The notes beneath the pieces were generated by a model. It had not been told where the DNA came from, did not search any database, and was given only the letters and a program-made list of their open reading frames with translations. DNA of 64,000 bases from Flavobacteriaceae bacterium GF1 (lineage in GTDB: Bacteria > Bacteroidota > Bacteroidia > Flavobacteriales > Flavobacteriaceae): positions 1-64,000 of the forward strand of contig WNKP01000008.1 of the NCBI GenBank assembly GCA_009797885.1. Direction: 5' to 3'. A program made the position numbers and the translations under genes. Positions 1 to 9,097 of this stretch are shown here, piece after piece; position 1 is the first letter of the stretch; every line of letters starts with the position of its first letter.

Positions 1-1035
1 AGTATTTATTGAACCCAATCGGACATTCGGAAAAACCACAAAGAGAACTGAGCTAAGCTAAAGTTCAATTAAAGGATTTTCAAATACATCGATTTTATCC
101 CATTATGGTGCAATACACCCGTATCTACCACGAGGACCAAGTAGTAAAATTTTATGGTGCAAAAACGCCGCTTCTACCATGAAGGCCATTCAATTGCAGA
201 GAATTTTGACAATTCTTGGTCAAATCAAACTAATCTAAATCTATTAGAACCTTTTGATAGCTTCAAAAATGAATTGATTGATTGGATTGTTTTAAACTAT
301 CAAAAATAGATGGAAGTAACGATTCGAAATCTAAGAAGGTAACTATTGGAAGTTCTGTAAGTTTTACTTTCAATAATGTCTCTTTCTGTCTGCAAGCGTT
401 AACCTTAAATAACAAACTGATGTTAACTGTAAATTTAAAATGTCAGATTGTACTTTTTAAATTGTCATTTACAATTCCATGAAAAATTAACAAGCGTATT
501 TGACATAATAATTTGGAATTTCATGGCTTTTTCACGAAAATTTTCACGAAATGAAATTGCATCTTATTATCTAATAGACTGTTGAACTTAAGTTTGGCCG
601 AAAAGTGTGTTGATTTTAAATTATTGGTGTCTCGATTTTAAATTCGCAGTTACAGCTATACGCAAATTGCTACCCATAAGCATTTGTACTATAATGTACT
701 TGCGTTATGTTTCTTTGCTTTGGAAAAGCAAAGGGTACTTCACCATAATTCCATAAAAAGTTCTGCTAATAGGCTTCCCAAAAAAGGTAATGGAATACTG
801 TTTTGCCGAACCCACAGAGTGGGGGAGGTGAAAGTGTATGGAATGGATAAAAACCGCAGAATTTCTAAGGTTTTTGTATAATGGTTTCTTGTAATCATTT
901 TCTATATTAACATTCTCCAAAAAATTGACTTCCTGCTACTTACTCCCCCTAAATACCTTTTTATGGGTATTGACCTAGTCCATAATATTATGGATTTTCT
1001 GGTTTTAATGTAATAATCACTAAACATATATAATT
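1..1035. other. AT-rich stretch without a convincing gene
   Basis: No reading frame here looks like a protein family; the few short frames are AT-rich and low in information. Two imperfect copies of a 36-nt motif lie at 103-138 and 152-187 (49-nt period), each starting ttatggtgca. At 498-509 lies tatttgacataa, a 12-mer that recurs at 10131 and 10531, and at 676-695 a 20-nt sequence repeated exactly at 10686-10705. The stretch may be the left junction of a mobile island. Confidence 0.5.
676..695 (+). repeat. 20-nt direct repeat, left copy
   Basis: The sequence ataagcatttgtactataat occurs here and exactly again at 10686-10705, in the same orientation. A related taccca tract precedes both copies. 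The two copies bracket about 10 kb containing the recombinase and the methyltransferase/ATPase operon. They are candidate ends or attachment-site relics, or two copies of a dispersed repeat. Confidence 0.6.
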
Positions 1036-2112
1036 ATGAAAACTAGAATACTCCTTTTGTTAGTGACAGCTTTACTTTTGAGTTGTAACGAAAGTAAAAA
1101 ATGGAGGCAAACAGTTGATGCGAACGTAAAGAAGTTAACCGAAACTGTTGATCAGGCAGCTAAGGCAATACCAGGGGAGAGATGGCAAAGAATATTGGAT
1201 GGCTTGCATTCCGATAATCCAGAAGTAAGACAAAAAGCATTAAACTATTTAGATCGAGTAACAGGAATTGACGGACAAAAAAAATACAGTGTTTCTGTTT
1301 GGTTTGACTATGATAGCAATGATTCTATACAAATAGATATTTTTCAAGAGAAATTTCTTTCAAGGGATGTTGCTAGAGAAAGACTAGAACAAAATCGGCA
1401 TAGACTTGCATACACAAGGCGCTCGGTATCATATCCTTTGAATATTAATGATTTGAGGGATACATTGAATAAAAACATTTCAGAGGTCTTTGAAAATATT
1501 ATAGGAATTCCAACGGCACGTAAAATTCCAAACAATGGAAAATACGTCGGTCCAAGTCTTTACAACATCAGAAATGTAACTGCTTACTATGATGTAGCAT
1601 TACATCGTGTGCATAAAAAAAGGCCTGATTTGGTTCTAAGTACTAAACTCACAGATGTAAGAAAAGAACGGAAGCAAAATGTTGAACGATTTGTTGATAA
1701 TATTCTCCTTACAGTCAATCAATTTAAAATTCCACTGAATCAAAAGGTTAGAACAGAATCATGGAACCCGCTGGAAGGAAAGGGATATTTATACATTTTA
1801 ATTAAGCAAAAAGACTTTGATAGAGTAAAGGAAAACACTTTCAATGGTTATATAAAGGTTCACGAGAACAATAGTCCAAATGAAGCTTTGTACTCACCAA
1901 CGGATGTAAAAATCGAGAAATTTCAATTCAATCCCGAAATTAATCAAGTGGTTACTGATCCTTACACTAAGGAAAATTATGTTTGGTATGCTCATGACAT
2001 GACTGGTTCCACTTCAATTAATTTATTAGAAATACAAAAACTTGGAGAGCTATTAGAGGATCTTGAGGAATTAAAAACTAAACAAAAAAAAGAGGATAAA
2101 AGTTGGTGGTAG
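1036..2112 (+). CDS. putative lipoprotein of unknown function
   Basis: The 358-residue product starts with a short hydrophobic signal and a lipobox ending LLSC at about residue 17, so it should be exported and lipidated. The rest is charged and rich in Lys, Asn and Glu, with no cysteine-rich, catalytic or repeat motif that I recognise; the C-terminus is a lysine-rich helix. It stands alone, with AT-rich DNA on both sides and a recombinase gene 300 nt downstream, so it may be cargo of the same island. The ATG at 1036 fits the signal peptide well. The function is unknown. Confidence 0.75.
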   Translation: MKTRILLLLVTALLLSCNESKKWRQTVDANVKKLTETVDQAAKAIPGERWQRILDGLHSDNPEVRQKALNYLDRVTGIDGQKKYSVSVWFDYDSNDSIQIDIFQEKFLSRDVARERLEQNRHRLAYTRRSVSYPLNINDLRDTLNKNISEVFENIIGIPTARKIPNNGKYVGPSLYNIRNVTAYYDVALHRVHKKRPDLVLSTKLTDVRKERKQNVERFVDNILLTVNQFKIPLNQKVRTESWNPLEGKGYLYILIKQKDFDRVKENTFNGYIKVHENNSPNEALYSPTDVKIEKFQFNPEINQVVTDPYTKENYVWYAHDMTGSTSINLLEIQKLGELLEDLEELKTKQKKEDKSWW

Positions 2113-2179
2113 GGTACTACATCCAATTTTCTAAAAAGTATGATTTAAATGTTTTAATAAGTTTTCAAAGTTGCTATTT

Positions 2180-2300
2180 TGAGCCCCTCCAGAATATGAG
2201 ACACATTTGTCTTTCTAATTCTGAAAAAGTATCTGCTAGTAAATAATGAAACATATAAACAGCTTGGTTAAGCTATTTTGATAATGATAGTTTATCACTC
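2180..2300 (-). pseudogene. decayed copy of the 86-residue small protein gene
   Basis: Read on the minus strand, this stretch encodes LNQAVYMFHYLLADTFSELE, which aligns with FDQAIYMFHYLPEDVFTALE of the intact gene at 3328-3588. The codon matching the conserved Trp of AKW is TAG here, and further stops lie upstream. It is therefore a dead paralogue about 1.1 kb from the intact gene, on the other side of the recombinase. Confidence 0.65.
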
Positions 2301-2412
2301 CTTTATACTTTGTAACCAAGTGTTTTTCTTGTAAAAATCACCATCTTGATGGAAGTAAATAATAACTAAACTTCAATATGAAAAAAAAGTATATCTAGGC
2401 ACAGATGCTGAA

Positions 2413-3279
2413 ATGATTGCAAGTATGTACAAGCATCTTTTTTTTCGCAATTACAGCAAACACACGGTAAGCAATTACATCAAAGAAATGAACCATATCT
2501 GCTGTCATTACGGATGTAGCCCAATGGTTTTAAATCAACAGCAAATACTGGATTATCTCTACCTCCTTGTTGACAAGAAGAAATTTGGGCCAAATAAAAT
2601 AGCAGTTGCAATAGCTAGTTTTACTTATTTCTATCATAACATAGCTAAAACTCCAGAAAAGATAAAGCTACTCCGAAGCCCAAGAATTCCAAATAGGGTG
2701 CCATTTGTTCTTTCCCCACAGCAGGTTTATCAATTTATTGAATCATTATCTACACTTAGGGATAGAGTAATTGTTCAAATGTTGTATTCCACCGGAATTA
2801 GAGTAGGGGAGTGTGTAGGCTTAAAAAGGCAAGATATACACCCTAGTCGTATGGTGATACGAATAGTAAAGGGAAAAGGGCAAAAAGACCGTTACGTTCC
2901 ACTTAGCCCGATGTTGTTAGGGCAATTGAAACAATATTACAAACAATACGATCCTAAAGATTATATTTTTTACGGAAGGAGTAGAGAGGAACCAATGAAT
3001 AGAATAACTGTTAATCGAGTTATTTGGAAGGCAAATTTTATTCTAAAAACCAAAGAAAAGATTACACCTCATACGTTTAGGCATTCATTTGCTACTATGC
3101 TAACTGAGGAGGGGGAAAACCTCTTCACAATTCAAAAGATATTAGGACATAAAAGTATTAATTCAACCTTCCGATATATTAAAGCATCTAAAACAAAACT
3201 GAAATCTTGTATAAATCCGTTAGATAAGATTTACAACGATAATAATGAATCTAAACCCTACTTATCAGCCAATCAATGA
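2413..3279 (+). CDS. tyrosine-type site-specific recombinase
   Basis: This 288-residue protein belongs to the XerC/XerD/phage-integrase superfamily. The N-terminal 100 residues form a SAM-like core-binding domain. The catalytic domain shows Arg in STGIRVGE, Lys in VKGKGQKDR, the HTFRHSFAT box, LGHKS and the nucleophile Tyr in STFRYIKAS, so all active-site residues are present and the enzyme should cut and rejoin DNA. It is shorter than most mobile-element integrases and resembles the small stand-alone recombinases of Bacteroidetes. An 8-A run at 2381-2388 follows an out-of-frame ATG at 2378; one extra A would add 12 residues to the N-terminus. It probably moved the surrounding AT-rich island. 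Confidence 0.9.
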   Translation: MIASMYKHLFFRNYSKHTVSNYIKEMNHICCHYGCSPMVLNQQQILDYLYLLVDKKKFGPNKIAVAIASFTYFYHNIAKTPEKIKLLRSPRIPNRVPFVLSPQQVYQFIESLSTLRDRVIVQMLYSTGIRVGECVGLKRQDIHPSRMVIRIVKGKGQKDRYVPLSPMLLGQLKQYYKQYDPKDYIFYGRSREEPMNRITVNRVIWKANFILKTKEKITPHTFRHSFATMLTEEGENLFTIQKILGHKSINSTFRYIKASKTKLKSCINPLDKIYNDNNESKPYLSANQ

Positions 3280-3327
3280 TAAGAGGGAGGACAATGTGTG
3301 GGGAATGGGAAAAAGGATTTAATTTTC

Positions 3328-3588
3328 TTAGTCTAATCCATTATACTTCAAACCGTTCTCCTTGAAGTGTATTTCCATCAAAGTTTCTTTTAACTGCATT
3401 AGTATATGACAGGTATTTTGTCTCTCAAGTGCGGTAAAAACATCTTCGGGTAGATAATGAAACATATAAATTGCTTGGTCAAACCATTTGGCTAAAACCA
3501 ACAGATTACCCTCGTGATATTCATTTACATATCTTATAACAGGAAATAAATCCATCTCTTGCAACTCAGTTTTGTAATGTTTCGGCAT
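3328..3588 (-). CDS. small conserved acidic protein of unknown function
   Basis: The product has 86 residues and is rich in aromatic and acidic residues (EYHEGNLLVLAKWFDQAIYMF), with no signal peptide or membrane segment. It is probably a small all-helical cytosolic protein. A dead paralogue lies at 2180-2300, which shows that the sequence was once duplicated and supports this being a real gene. It is transcribed towards the recombinase and away from the regulator gene at 3751. I do not know its function; similar small proteins may travel with Bacteroidetes mobile elements. Confidence 0.65.
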   Translation of the reverse strand: MPKHYKTELQEMDLFPVIRYVNEYHEGNLLVLAKWFDQAIYMFHYLPEDVFTALERQNTCHILMQLKETLMEIHFKENGLKYNGLD

Positions 3589-3627
3589 GATTTATGTAAT
3601 GAAATATAATACAAATATATATTAAAA

Positions 3628-3711
3628 TACAATATTTTATACTACGTTCTTATATTATAATTTTACAATATGAAACAATATTGTATTACTAAACAATAAT
3701 TTACTTTATTG
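3628..3711 (+). promoter_or_regulatory. candidate operator/promoter of the XRE-methyltransferase operon
   Basis: An inverted repeat TACAATAT-N6-ATATTGTA lies at 3664-3685, and a third half-site TACAATAT at 3628-3635. A ttg at 3681 is followed after 18 nt by tactttattg (3702-3711), which loosely resembles the Bacteroidetes -33/-7 pair. The operator arm would overlap the -33 region about 65 nt before the XRE start codon, an arrangement that suits autorepression. Confidence 0.45.
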
Positions 3712-3750
3712 AAGGGCTTTATAATCCATTGGAATATCTGAAAAAAGCAG

Positions 3751-3945
3751 ATGAATCGAATAAAAGAAATTTTAAAGAAACAAGGCAGAACACAAACTTG
3801 GTTAGCTGATCAAATTAATAAGAGTTATGTTGTTGTAACAAACTATTGCAATAATAAATCCCAACCAAGCTTACCTCTTTTGAATAAGATTGCCGAAGTA
3901 TTGGATGTTGATGTGCGTGACCTTATAGTTCCTACTAAAGATTGA
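3751..3945 (+). CDS. small XRE/Cro-type transcriptional regulator
   Basis: The 64-residue protein is almost entirely a helix-turn-helix domain: QTWLADQINKSYVVVTNYCN covers the recognition helices and PSLPLLNKIAEVLDVDVRDL the C-terminal helices. It resembles the minimal C-type regulators that accompany restriction-modification genes and delay the appearance of the partner activity. Its stop codon overlaps the start of the next gene by 4 nt (TTGA), so the two are translationally coupled. A palindrome upstream (3664-3685) is a likely autoregulatory operator. The family assignment is firm; the role in the operon is inferred. Confidence 0.85.
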   Translation: MNRIKEILKKQGRTQTWLADQINKSYVVVTNYCNNKSQPSLPLLNKIAEVLDVDVRDLIVPTKD

Positions 3946-6677
3946 TAATTTTGGAAAAAAATCATCTTATATTAAGTCAATACCGAACGGGGAGCACTTA
4001 CAATGATTTTATTGGGAAGTATTACCATTTCCCGGTTAATCCCGATAAGAACTATTTAAAACAGTTTGATTTGTTGCCCATCGAGTTCATTTATTATGAA
4101 CCGCAAAAGCAAAAAGGAGGAAAAGGCGAATTTTTTGGATTTGGTAAAATCTCCAAACCGCCATTTAAAGACAAGAGGGATGAAGGTTTTTATTTTGTGG
4201 AGATTGATGAATATAAAAGATTTGCTTCCCCTGTAAGTTATAAAGATGAAAATGGAAAAATTCTTGAGGAATTAAAAAACCCTCATTATAATCCTGGGAA
4301 TTCGGTTAGAAAAATCCCGGAAGACTTACTAAATGAAATTTGTTTAGATGGCGGAATACTTCTGAATTTCGAAGCGGATGCTCACTTGGTACAAATACTT
4401 GGGGAGCAACTAATTGCTTCTGAAAGGGTTGGTATTTTAGAATTAGTTAAAAACGGCTTTGATGCTGGTGCAAATTACTGTAGAGTAAGAATCGAGAAAG
4501 TTCCAGATTTAGATAAGATCCCTGATAGTTTATATTATTTTAATGAATACGAAGGACCTGTTATAGTTATTGAAGATGATGGTGCTGGAATGAGCAGAAA
4601 TGATATTGAGTTCGGTTGGCTAAGGCCTGCATCTACTATAAAGACAAGTATAAAAGAACGAATAAAGAAAGAGAGAGCAAAAGCTGTTGAGTCTGGTAAG
4701 AAAGCTTCTTTTGAAAAGTTTCTAAAAGTTCTTAAGAAAGAACATAAGAACAGAGTTCCTTTAGGTGAAAAAGGAGTTGGCAGGTTTGCCTGTCACAGGT
4801 TAGGAAAGAACCTTATTATAAAAACGAAAACCACCAGTAATGATTATGAATATGTTCTAAAGATCGATTGGGATGATTTTAATCCCATTCTTAATGGGCA
4901 TAAAGACTTAAGTTCTGTAGGAATATCTTTAACTCGACAAGAACCGAGTAGAAATTATGGAAAAAGTAATTCCGGAACTCAAATAATAATATATGGAGGT
5001 AGGGAAGGTTTCGAACTGGACGATGAAGAAATTCATGAAATTAACAGAACCATTCTAAAACTTAATACCCCAAATCCGAATCCTCATACAAAATCATCAT
5101 CGTTTGAAGCGATATTTGAGTGCCCGCAGGTTAAAAATCTTGATGAAAAACTAGATTACAAAAAGTATAATTCGGTATTTACGATATCGGGTATAGTTGA
5201 TGAGCGAGGAATCTTTAATTATGACTACAAGTTTTCACCACCATATAATGATAAGATACCATTAAGTCCAATAGAGAACTTGGATAAGGTGATGGACTTA
5301 AAAATACTGAACAAAAAATACTGGCACGAAGAAATAGATGGTCAAAAATTATGGAGATTACCTAAGTGTGGCTCCTTTTTTATCCATATAGATATTTGGT
5401 ATAGAGATAAGCCATGGAGAGATAATTTAGATGGTGATTTTCTTGAGTTCCTAAAAAAATATGGAGGGATTTCTGTTTACAGAGACGGAATCAATGTGTT
5501 CTCCGCCGAATGGGGTGCTGAATCTGATTGGCTTGACTTAAGACAAAGACAAATTCAAAGAGCAAGTAACCTTTCATATTACCATATGTTAGGCAATGTT
5601 GAGATTGAACAGGGAGAGAATATTTTATTGACAGATAAAACCAATCGTGAAGGTATGATTGGTAATAGAGCATTTAAAGATCTAAAAGAACTGGTAAAAT
5701 CCGTAACCTTTCTAGTAGAAAAAGACTATAAAGGAAAGCGTGATGAGCTAAATAAGCTAACGGGAGGGCTTATTCGTGAACCTAAAGTAATAAAGAAATT
5801 TTCTAAGGCGTCTGCAAAGATAATTACAGACATTCATGACAAGTATGACCTTTCAAAAGATCCGTATCAACTTTTAACAAATCTCGGTTCATTATCGGAT
5901 AAAAAGAGTCATTTAGTTGAATTATCTAAATCCCTTAACAATCTAGAAAAAAATCTTCAGCAAGTTCAGGAAGTTCAAGACTTGTTAACTGAACAGGCGG
6001 GTTTTGGGCTAGGAATTGCCGTTGCGCTTCATGAAATAAGCAAAACAACTTCGAATTTCTATTTTGGAATTTTGGATGTCATTAAAAGTGGTGAATTCAA
6101 CCAGGAAAAACTAGATCAATTAAAAGAAACTTCTGAATCCCTTGAATCAGAAATTAAACGATTGACGCCGCTCAGAGCACTAAGAAATGAAAAGCCTATT
6201 AATTTTAAGGTTTCTAAATCAATAAAGTATGTTGAGTCAATGTTTGCAAGAAGATTTGAAAAGTTGAACATTGATTTTTCTTTTAATTCTAATAAAGATT
6301 TTGAAATAACTGCAAGGTATGGAGCTCTCAATCAAATTTTGACTAACCTATTTGAAAACTCGTGTTATTGGTTAGACAATCCTGAGATTGTAAAACGTGA
6401 GATAAAAATTCTTATAGATGCTCAAGACAGAACAATTGTAGTAGCTGACAGTGGCCCTGGAATAGATGATTCCATGCTTCCTTATCTCTTTATGCCAGGA
6501 TATAGTTTGAAATATCCTCCAAGCGGTCTTGGATTGTATATATGTAAGCATTATCTGAATCTTATGAAAAAAAGAGGGGATATATATTTAGCAAGGGAAA
6601 AGGATAGAATACCTAGTCTTAATGGAGCCCAGTTCTTGTTGGATTTTTCAAAAGTAAATAAGCCTAACGATGTCTGA
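3942..6677 (+). CDS. PUA/EVE-like reader fused to dual GHKL ATPase / histidine-kinase-like protein
   Basis: The protein has 911 residues and no membrane segment. Residues 5-135 (LILSQYRTGSTYNDFIGKYY to SVRKIPEDLL) resemble the PUA/EVE-like domains seen before HNH nucleases in predicted modification-dependent systems. The first GHKL ATPase follows: N-box ELVKNGFDAGA near 167, DDGAGM near 212, GEKGVGRFACHRLG near 275, in the style of MutL/MORC/Hsp90. The C-terminal third is a histidine-kinase core: H-box ALHEIS with His697, N-box NQILTNLFENS near 796, DSGPGI near 836, GLGLYICKH near 862. No ATG is available, so the start is TTG at 3942, overlapping the XRE stop. It shares 8 nt with the receiver gene downstream, probably its partner. 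The reader call is tentative. Confidence 0.8.
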   Translation: MIILEKNHLILSQYRTGSTYNDFIGKYYHFPVNPDKNYLKQFDLLPIEFIYYEPQKQKGGKGEFFGFGKISKPPFKDKRDEGFYFVEIDEYKRFASPVSYKDENGKILEELKNPHYNPGNSVRKIPEDLLNEICLDGGILLNFEADAHLVQILGEQLIASERVGILELVKNGFDAGANYCRVRIEKVPDLDKIPDSLYYFNEYEGPVIVIEDDGAGMSRNDIEFGWLRPASTIKTSIKERIKKERAKAVESGKKASFEKFLKVLKKEHKNRVPLGEKGVGRFACHRLGKNLIIKTKTTSNDYEYVLKIDWDDFNPILNGHKDLSSVGISLTRQEPSRNYGKSNSGTQIIIYGGREGFELDDEEIHEINRTILKLNTPNPNPHTKSSSFEAIFECPQVKNLDEKLDYKKYNSVFTISGIVDERGIFNYDYKFSPPYNDKIPLSPIENLDKVMDLKILNKKYWHEEIDGQKLWRLPKCGSFFIHIDIWYRDKPWRDNLDGDFLEFLKKYGGISVYRDGINVFSAEWGAESDWLDLRQRQIQRASNLSYYHMLGNVEIEQGENILLTDKTNREGMIGNRAFKDLKELVKSVTFLVEKDYKGKRDELNKLTGGLIREPKVIKKFSKASAKIITDIHDKYDLSKDPYQLLTNLGSLSDKKSHLVELSKSLNNLEKNLQQVQEVQDLLTEQAGFGLGIAVALHEISKTTSNFYFGILDVIKSGEFNQEKLDQLKETSESLESEIKRLTPLRALRNEKPINFKVSKSIKYVESMFARRFEKLNIDFSFNSNKDFEITARYGALNQILTNLFENSCYWLDNPEIVKREIKILIDAQDRTIVVADSGPGIDDSMLPYLFMPGYSLKYPPSGLGLYICKHYLNLMKKRGDIYLAREKDRIPSLNGAQFLLDFSKVNKPNDV

Positions 6678-7542
6678 AAAGAATATAACAGTCTTTGTTG
6701 TTGATGATAACATCCCTCAACCACAAGAATTTGTAGAGAGAGAGGTTTACAATAAAGCTATTCGCATGTCTGATATGATTCACCTTGTAGAAGGTGAGGA
6801 CTGGGCTGGCGAAAAAAACTTACAGGAATTACTGAATTTTATTTTGTCCCATAGACTCGCCGTAGAGGAGAAAATCATAGTAAAAGGATTTACTCATCCT
6901 GAGATTTGTTTAAGACATATAGAAACGATTGGAAAACCAGATGTAGTTGTTTACGATTGGGAATATGGTAGCGAACATGATAATAATTCGAGTAATTGGT
7001 TAAAAGAAATTATAGGGTTAACCGATGCTTTTGTATTTGTTTATTCTGGCGTGCGTCACTTTATACCAACTCATTTAAATAAACGTTCGTTCGATGAGTT
7101 TTCCGATAGATTTCAGCTATTTGGCAAAGGAAGCAAAGATGATTCATTGTTTTCTTCTGAAGAATTCATTCTTCAATATATAGTAAGCCGTGTACAAGCA
7201 GATAATCTTATTAGAATACAAGGTATTGATATAAATTTTCTCTCATCTGGCTACCTGAAAGAAGCCAAGGACATTCTTTATTTAGAAAATATTTTCGATA
7301 GAGTATTGGTTCTCGAACAATTAAAAAATGGTATAGATGAGAATTCAGTAAAAAAGTTACTTGAAGGAAATGAAAGTAGAATTCTATTTGATTCTGAAAA
7401 AGGCCTTCTTTTTACAGATGAATCTGATTTAATAGCCAAGCGATTTAAGCCAAGTGAATCATTGACTTATGCTGAAGTTGTGCTTAGACATGGTTTAAAA
7501 GTACTACAAGAAACGCTTAAACGAGGCCTTTTAAAAGTATAA
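6670..7542 (+). CDS. receiver-like (response-regulator) protein
   Basis: The 290-residue protein opens with VFVVDDN, the acidic pocket of receiver domains, and has VVVYDWEYG with Asp96 in the place of the phospho-acceptor, followed by VFVYSGVRH where receivers have the conserved Ser/Thr strand. About 55 extra residues lie between the first and third strands, which makes it an atypical receiver. No DNA-binding output domain is visible; the C-terminal half is probably helical. The gene starts 8 nt inside the kinase-like gene, and the next starts 3 nt after its end, so it should act with the 911-residue protein, perhaps switching an effector. The receiver assignment rests on these motifs only. 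Confidence 0.7.
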   Translation: MSEKNITVFVVDDNIPQPQEFVEREVYNKAIRMSDMIHLVEGEDWAGEKNLQELLNFILSHRLAVEEKIIVKGFTHPEICLRHIETIGKPDVVVYDWEYGSEHDNNSSNWLKEIIGLTDAFVFVYSGVRHFIPTHLNKRSFDEFSDRFQLFGKGSKDDSLFSSEEFILQYIVSRVQADNLIRIQGIDINFLSSGYLKEAKDILYLENIFDRVLVLEQLKNGIDENSVKKLLEGNESRILFDSEKGLLFTDESDLIAKRFKPSESLTYAEVVLRHGLKVLQETLKRGLLKV

Positions 7543-7545
7543 GTT

Positions 7546-8079
7546 ATGGCGGCATTAAATCAAAAAGAAAAAGAAATACTTGGCGAACCAATAGAGCCTT
7601 TTGGTAGAAATAACAGAGGAAAAACTATTGAAAAAGACATGATGGAGGGAGAGGGGCACAATGAGGAATTCCTCGACTTAATTCATGATGGTATCGAAAA
7701 CAAACGACCAGAAAACGACTATGTAGAACTTAGTTCTGAAGAAGTTGAGATAATAAAAACGTCTGGAAGATTACAGGAGAAAAGCTTTTTATGGGTATTA
7801 GATGAAGTTTCAATTAAGATTTTACGAGAAACTACACCAAATGTTTTAAGAACGCACAACAAGATAATTTGTCATACCAACATAACAGGTGGTAAAAAAG
7901 CTCATTTAGGAGGTGAAATGTTTTTTTCTCAGGCTGGGGAAGTATACATCAATTTCTTTTCCGATAGATATGGCAATCCTTCAGACGAACAATGGAAGGA
8001 AGCTAAAAGATACATAGAAAATTTAGGTTACTCACCTTTGATAGACATACTAGAATTATTAGCAAATGGCGAAGATTAA
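7546..8079 (+). CDS. conserved-looking operon protein of unknown function
   Basis: This 177-residue protein has an acidic, probably disordered first third (through about residue 60) and a compact C-terminal half with HTNITGGKKAHLGGEMFFSQ followed by VYINFFSDRYG and a Trp-containing helix. The GGE-aromatic stretch and the SDRYG turn look like core strands of a small alpha/beta fold, but I cannot name a family. It lies between the receiver-like gene (3-nt gap) and the methyltransferase (14-nt overlap), so it is very likely part of the same complex or pathway. Candidate roles are an effector, a nuclease partner or an inhibitor. Confidence 0.7.
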   Translation: MAALNQKEKEILGEPIEPFGRNNRGKTIEKDMMEGEGHNEEFLDLIHDGIENKRPENDYVELSSEEVEIIKTSGRLQEKSFLWVLDEVSIKILRETTPNVLRTHNKIICHTNITGGKKAHLGGEMFFSQAGEVYINFFSDRYGNPSDEQWKEAKRYIENLGYSPLIDILELLANGED

Positions 8080-9097
8080 TTTTAATGCAATAGATTTATT
8101 TGCTGGAATTGGAGGACAATCAGTGGGTTTGAAAAGAGCTGGTTTTGTGATTAAGGCTTCAGTTGAAATAGATAAAAATGCTGTTAAAGGTTACAAGCAA
8201 AATCATCCGAAGACTAAAGTTTTCGACTATGATATTAGAGAAATAGATACGCAGGAAATAAAAAAAATTTTAGGAAAAGAACCTTTACACTTACTTGCCG
8301 GCTGCCCACCTTGTCAAGGCTTTTCTTCTGTAAGACGTTTAAATCGAAAGCAAAGTGTTAGAGATGATAGAAATAATTTAATACTAGAGTATTTACGTTT
8401 CGTAAAAGAACTAAGGCCATTAACAATTATGATGGAAAATGTTCCTGGTTTAGTTAATTATTACCTTTTTAAACAAGTGGTAAAGGAGTTAACCAGTTTG
8501 GGGTATAATCCAAAATTTGACACCTTAAACGTTAAGGATTATGGAGTACCACAAAATAGGAAACGTTTGGTTTTGGTGGGTTCCTTATTAGGAACTTTGG
8601 ATATTAGTAAGGTTTATGTTCAAAAAAAAACTGTAAAACACGCTATCGGCAATTTGCCAAAAATAGAAGATACTGATGATGAAGCTCACAAGATAGTAGC
8701 TAGTCACATTCCTAGAATTCAGAGAATGATTGAATTAATTCCAAAGAATGGTGGAAGCAGAAAAGATTTACCTGAAGAATTTATACTTGACTGCCATAAA
8801 AAGGAAAATGTTGGATTTAACGATGTTTATGGTCGGCTAAAATGGGAAAACTATTCCTCTACGATTACTGGAGGTTGTTTAAACCCTTCAAAAGGTAGAT
8901 TCCTACATCCTGAGGAAGATAGATGTATAACGGCTAGAGAAGCTGCGCTTTTACAAACCTTCCCTAAGAACTATAAAATACCAGCTGATATTCCAAAGAC
9001 TTCAGCTGCGCTTTTGATTGGCAATGCGCTACCTCCTAGATTTAGTTACTACCAGTCTAAGAACATTAAAAATCATCTTATTAAACATTTGAAATAA
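8066..9097 (+). CDS. dcm: DNA (cytosine-5) methyltransferase
   Basis: The 343-residue enzyme transfers a methyl group from S-adenosylmethionine to C5 of cytosine in a specific DNA site. The motifs appear in the usual order: LFAGIGGQSVGLKRAG (motif I), GCPPCQGFS with catalytic Cys83 (IV), MMENVPGL (VI), QNRKRLVLVG (VIII), a short target-recognition region at roughly 190-270, TAREAALLQTFP (IX) and IGNALPPR (X). All key residues are intact and the length is normal for a single-domain type II enzyme. The start codon lies 14 nt inside the previous gene. No recognisable type II endonuclease is adjacent, so either it is an orphan or restriction is done by the unusual partner proteins. The target site cannot be read from the sequence. 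Confidence 0.93.
   Translation: MAKINFNAIDLFAGIGGQSVGLKRAGFVIKASVEIDKNAVKGYKQNHPKTKVFDYDIREIDTQEIKKILGKEPLHLLAGCPPCQGFSSVRRLNRKQSVRDDRNNLILEYLRFVKELRPLTIMMENVPGLVNYYLFKQVVKELTSLGYNPKFDTLNVKDYGVPQNRKRLVLVGSLLGTLDISKVYVQKKTVKHAIGNLPKIEDTDDEAHKIVASHIPRIQRMIELIPKNGGSRKDLPEEFILDCHKKENVGFNDVYGRLKWENYSSTITGGCLNPSKGRFLHPEEDRCITAREAALLQTFPKNYKIPADIPKTSAALLIGNALPPRFSYYQSKNIKNHLIKHLK

Noticed and set aside
705-920. 71-codon minus-strand frame and its plus-strand mate
   Set aside because: Overlapping frames of similar length with no recognisable motif or signal peptide; too weak to call a gene.
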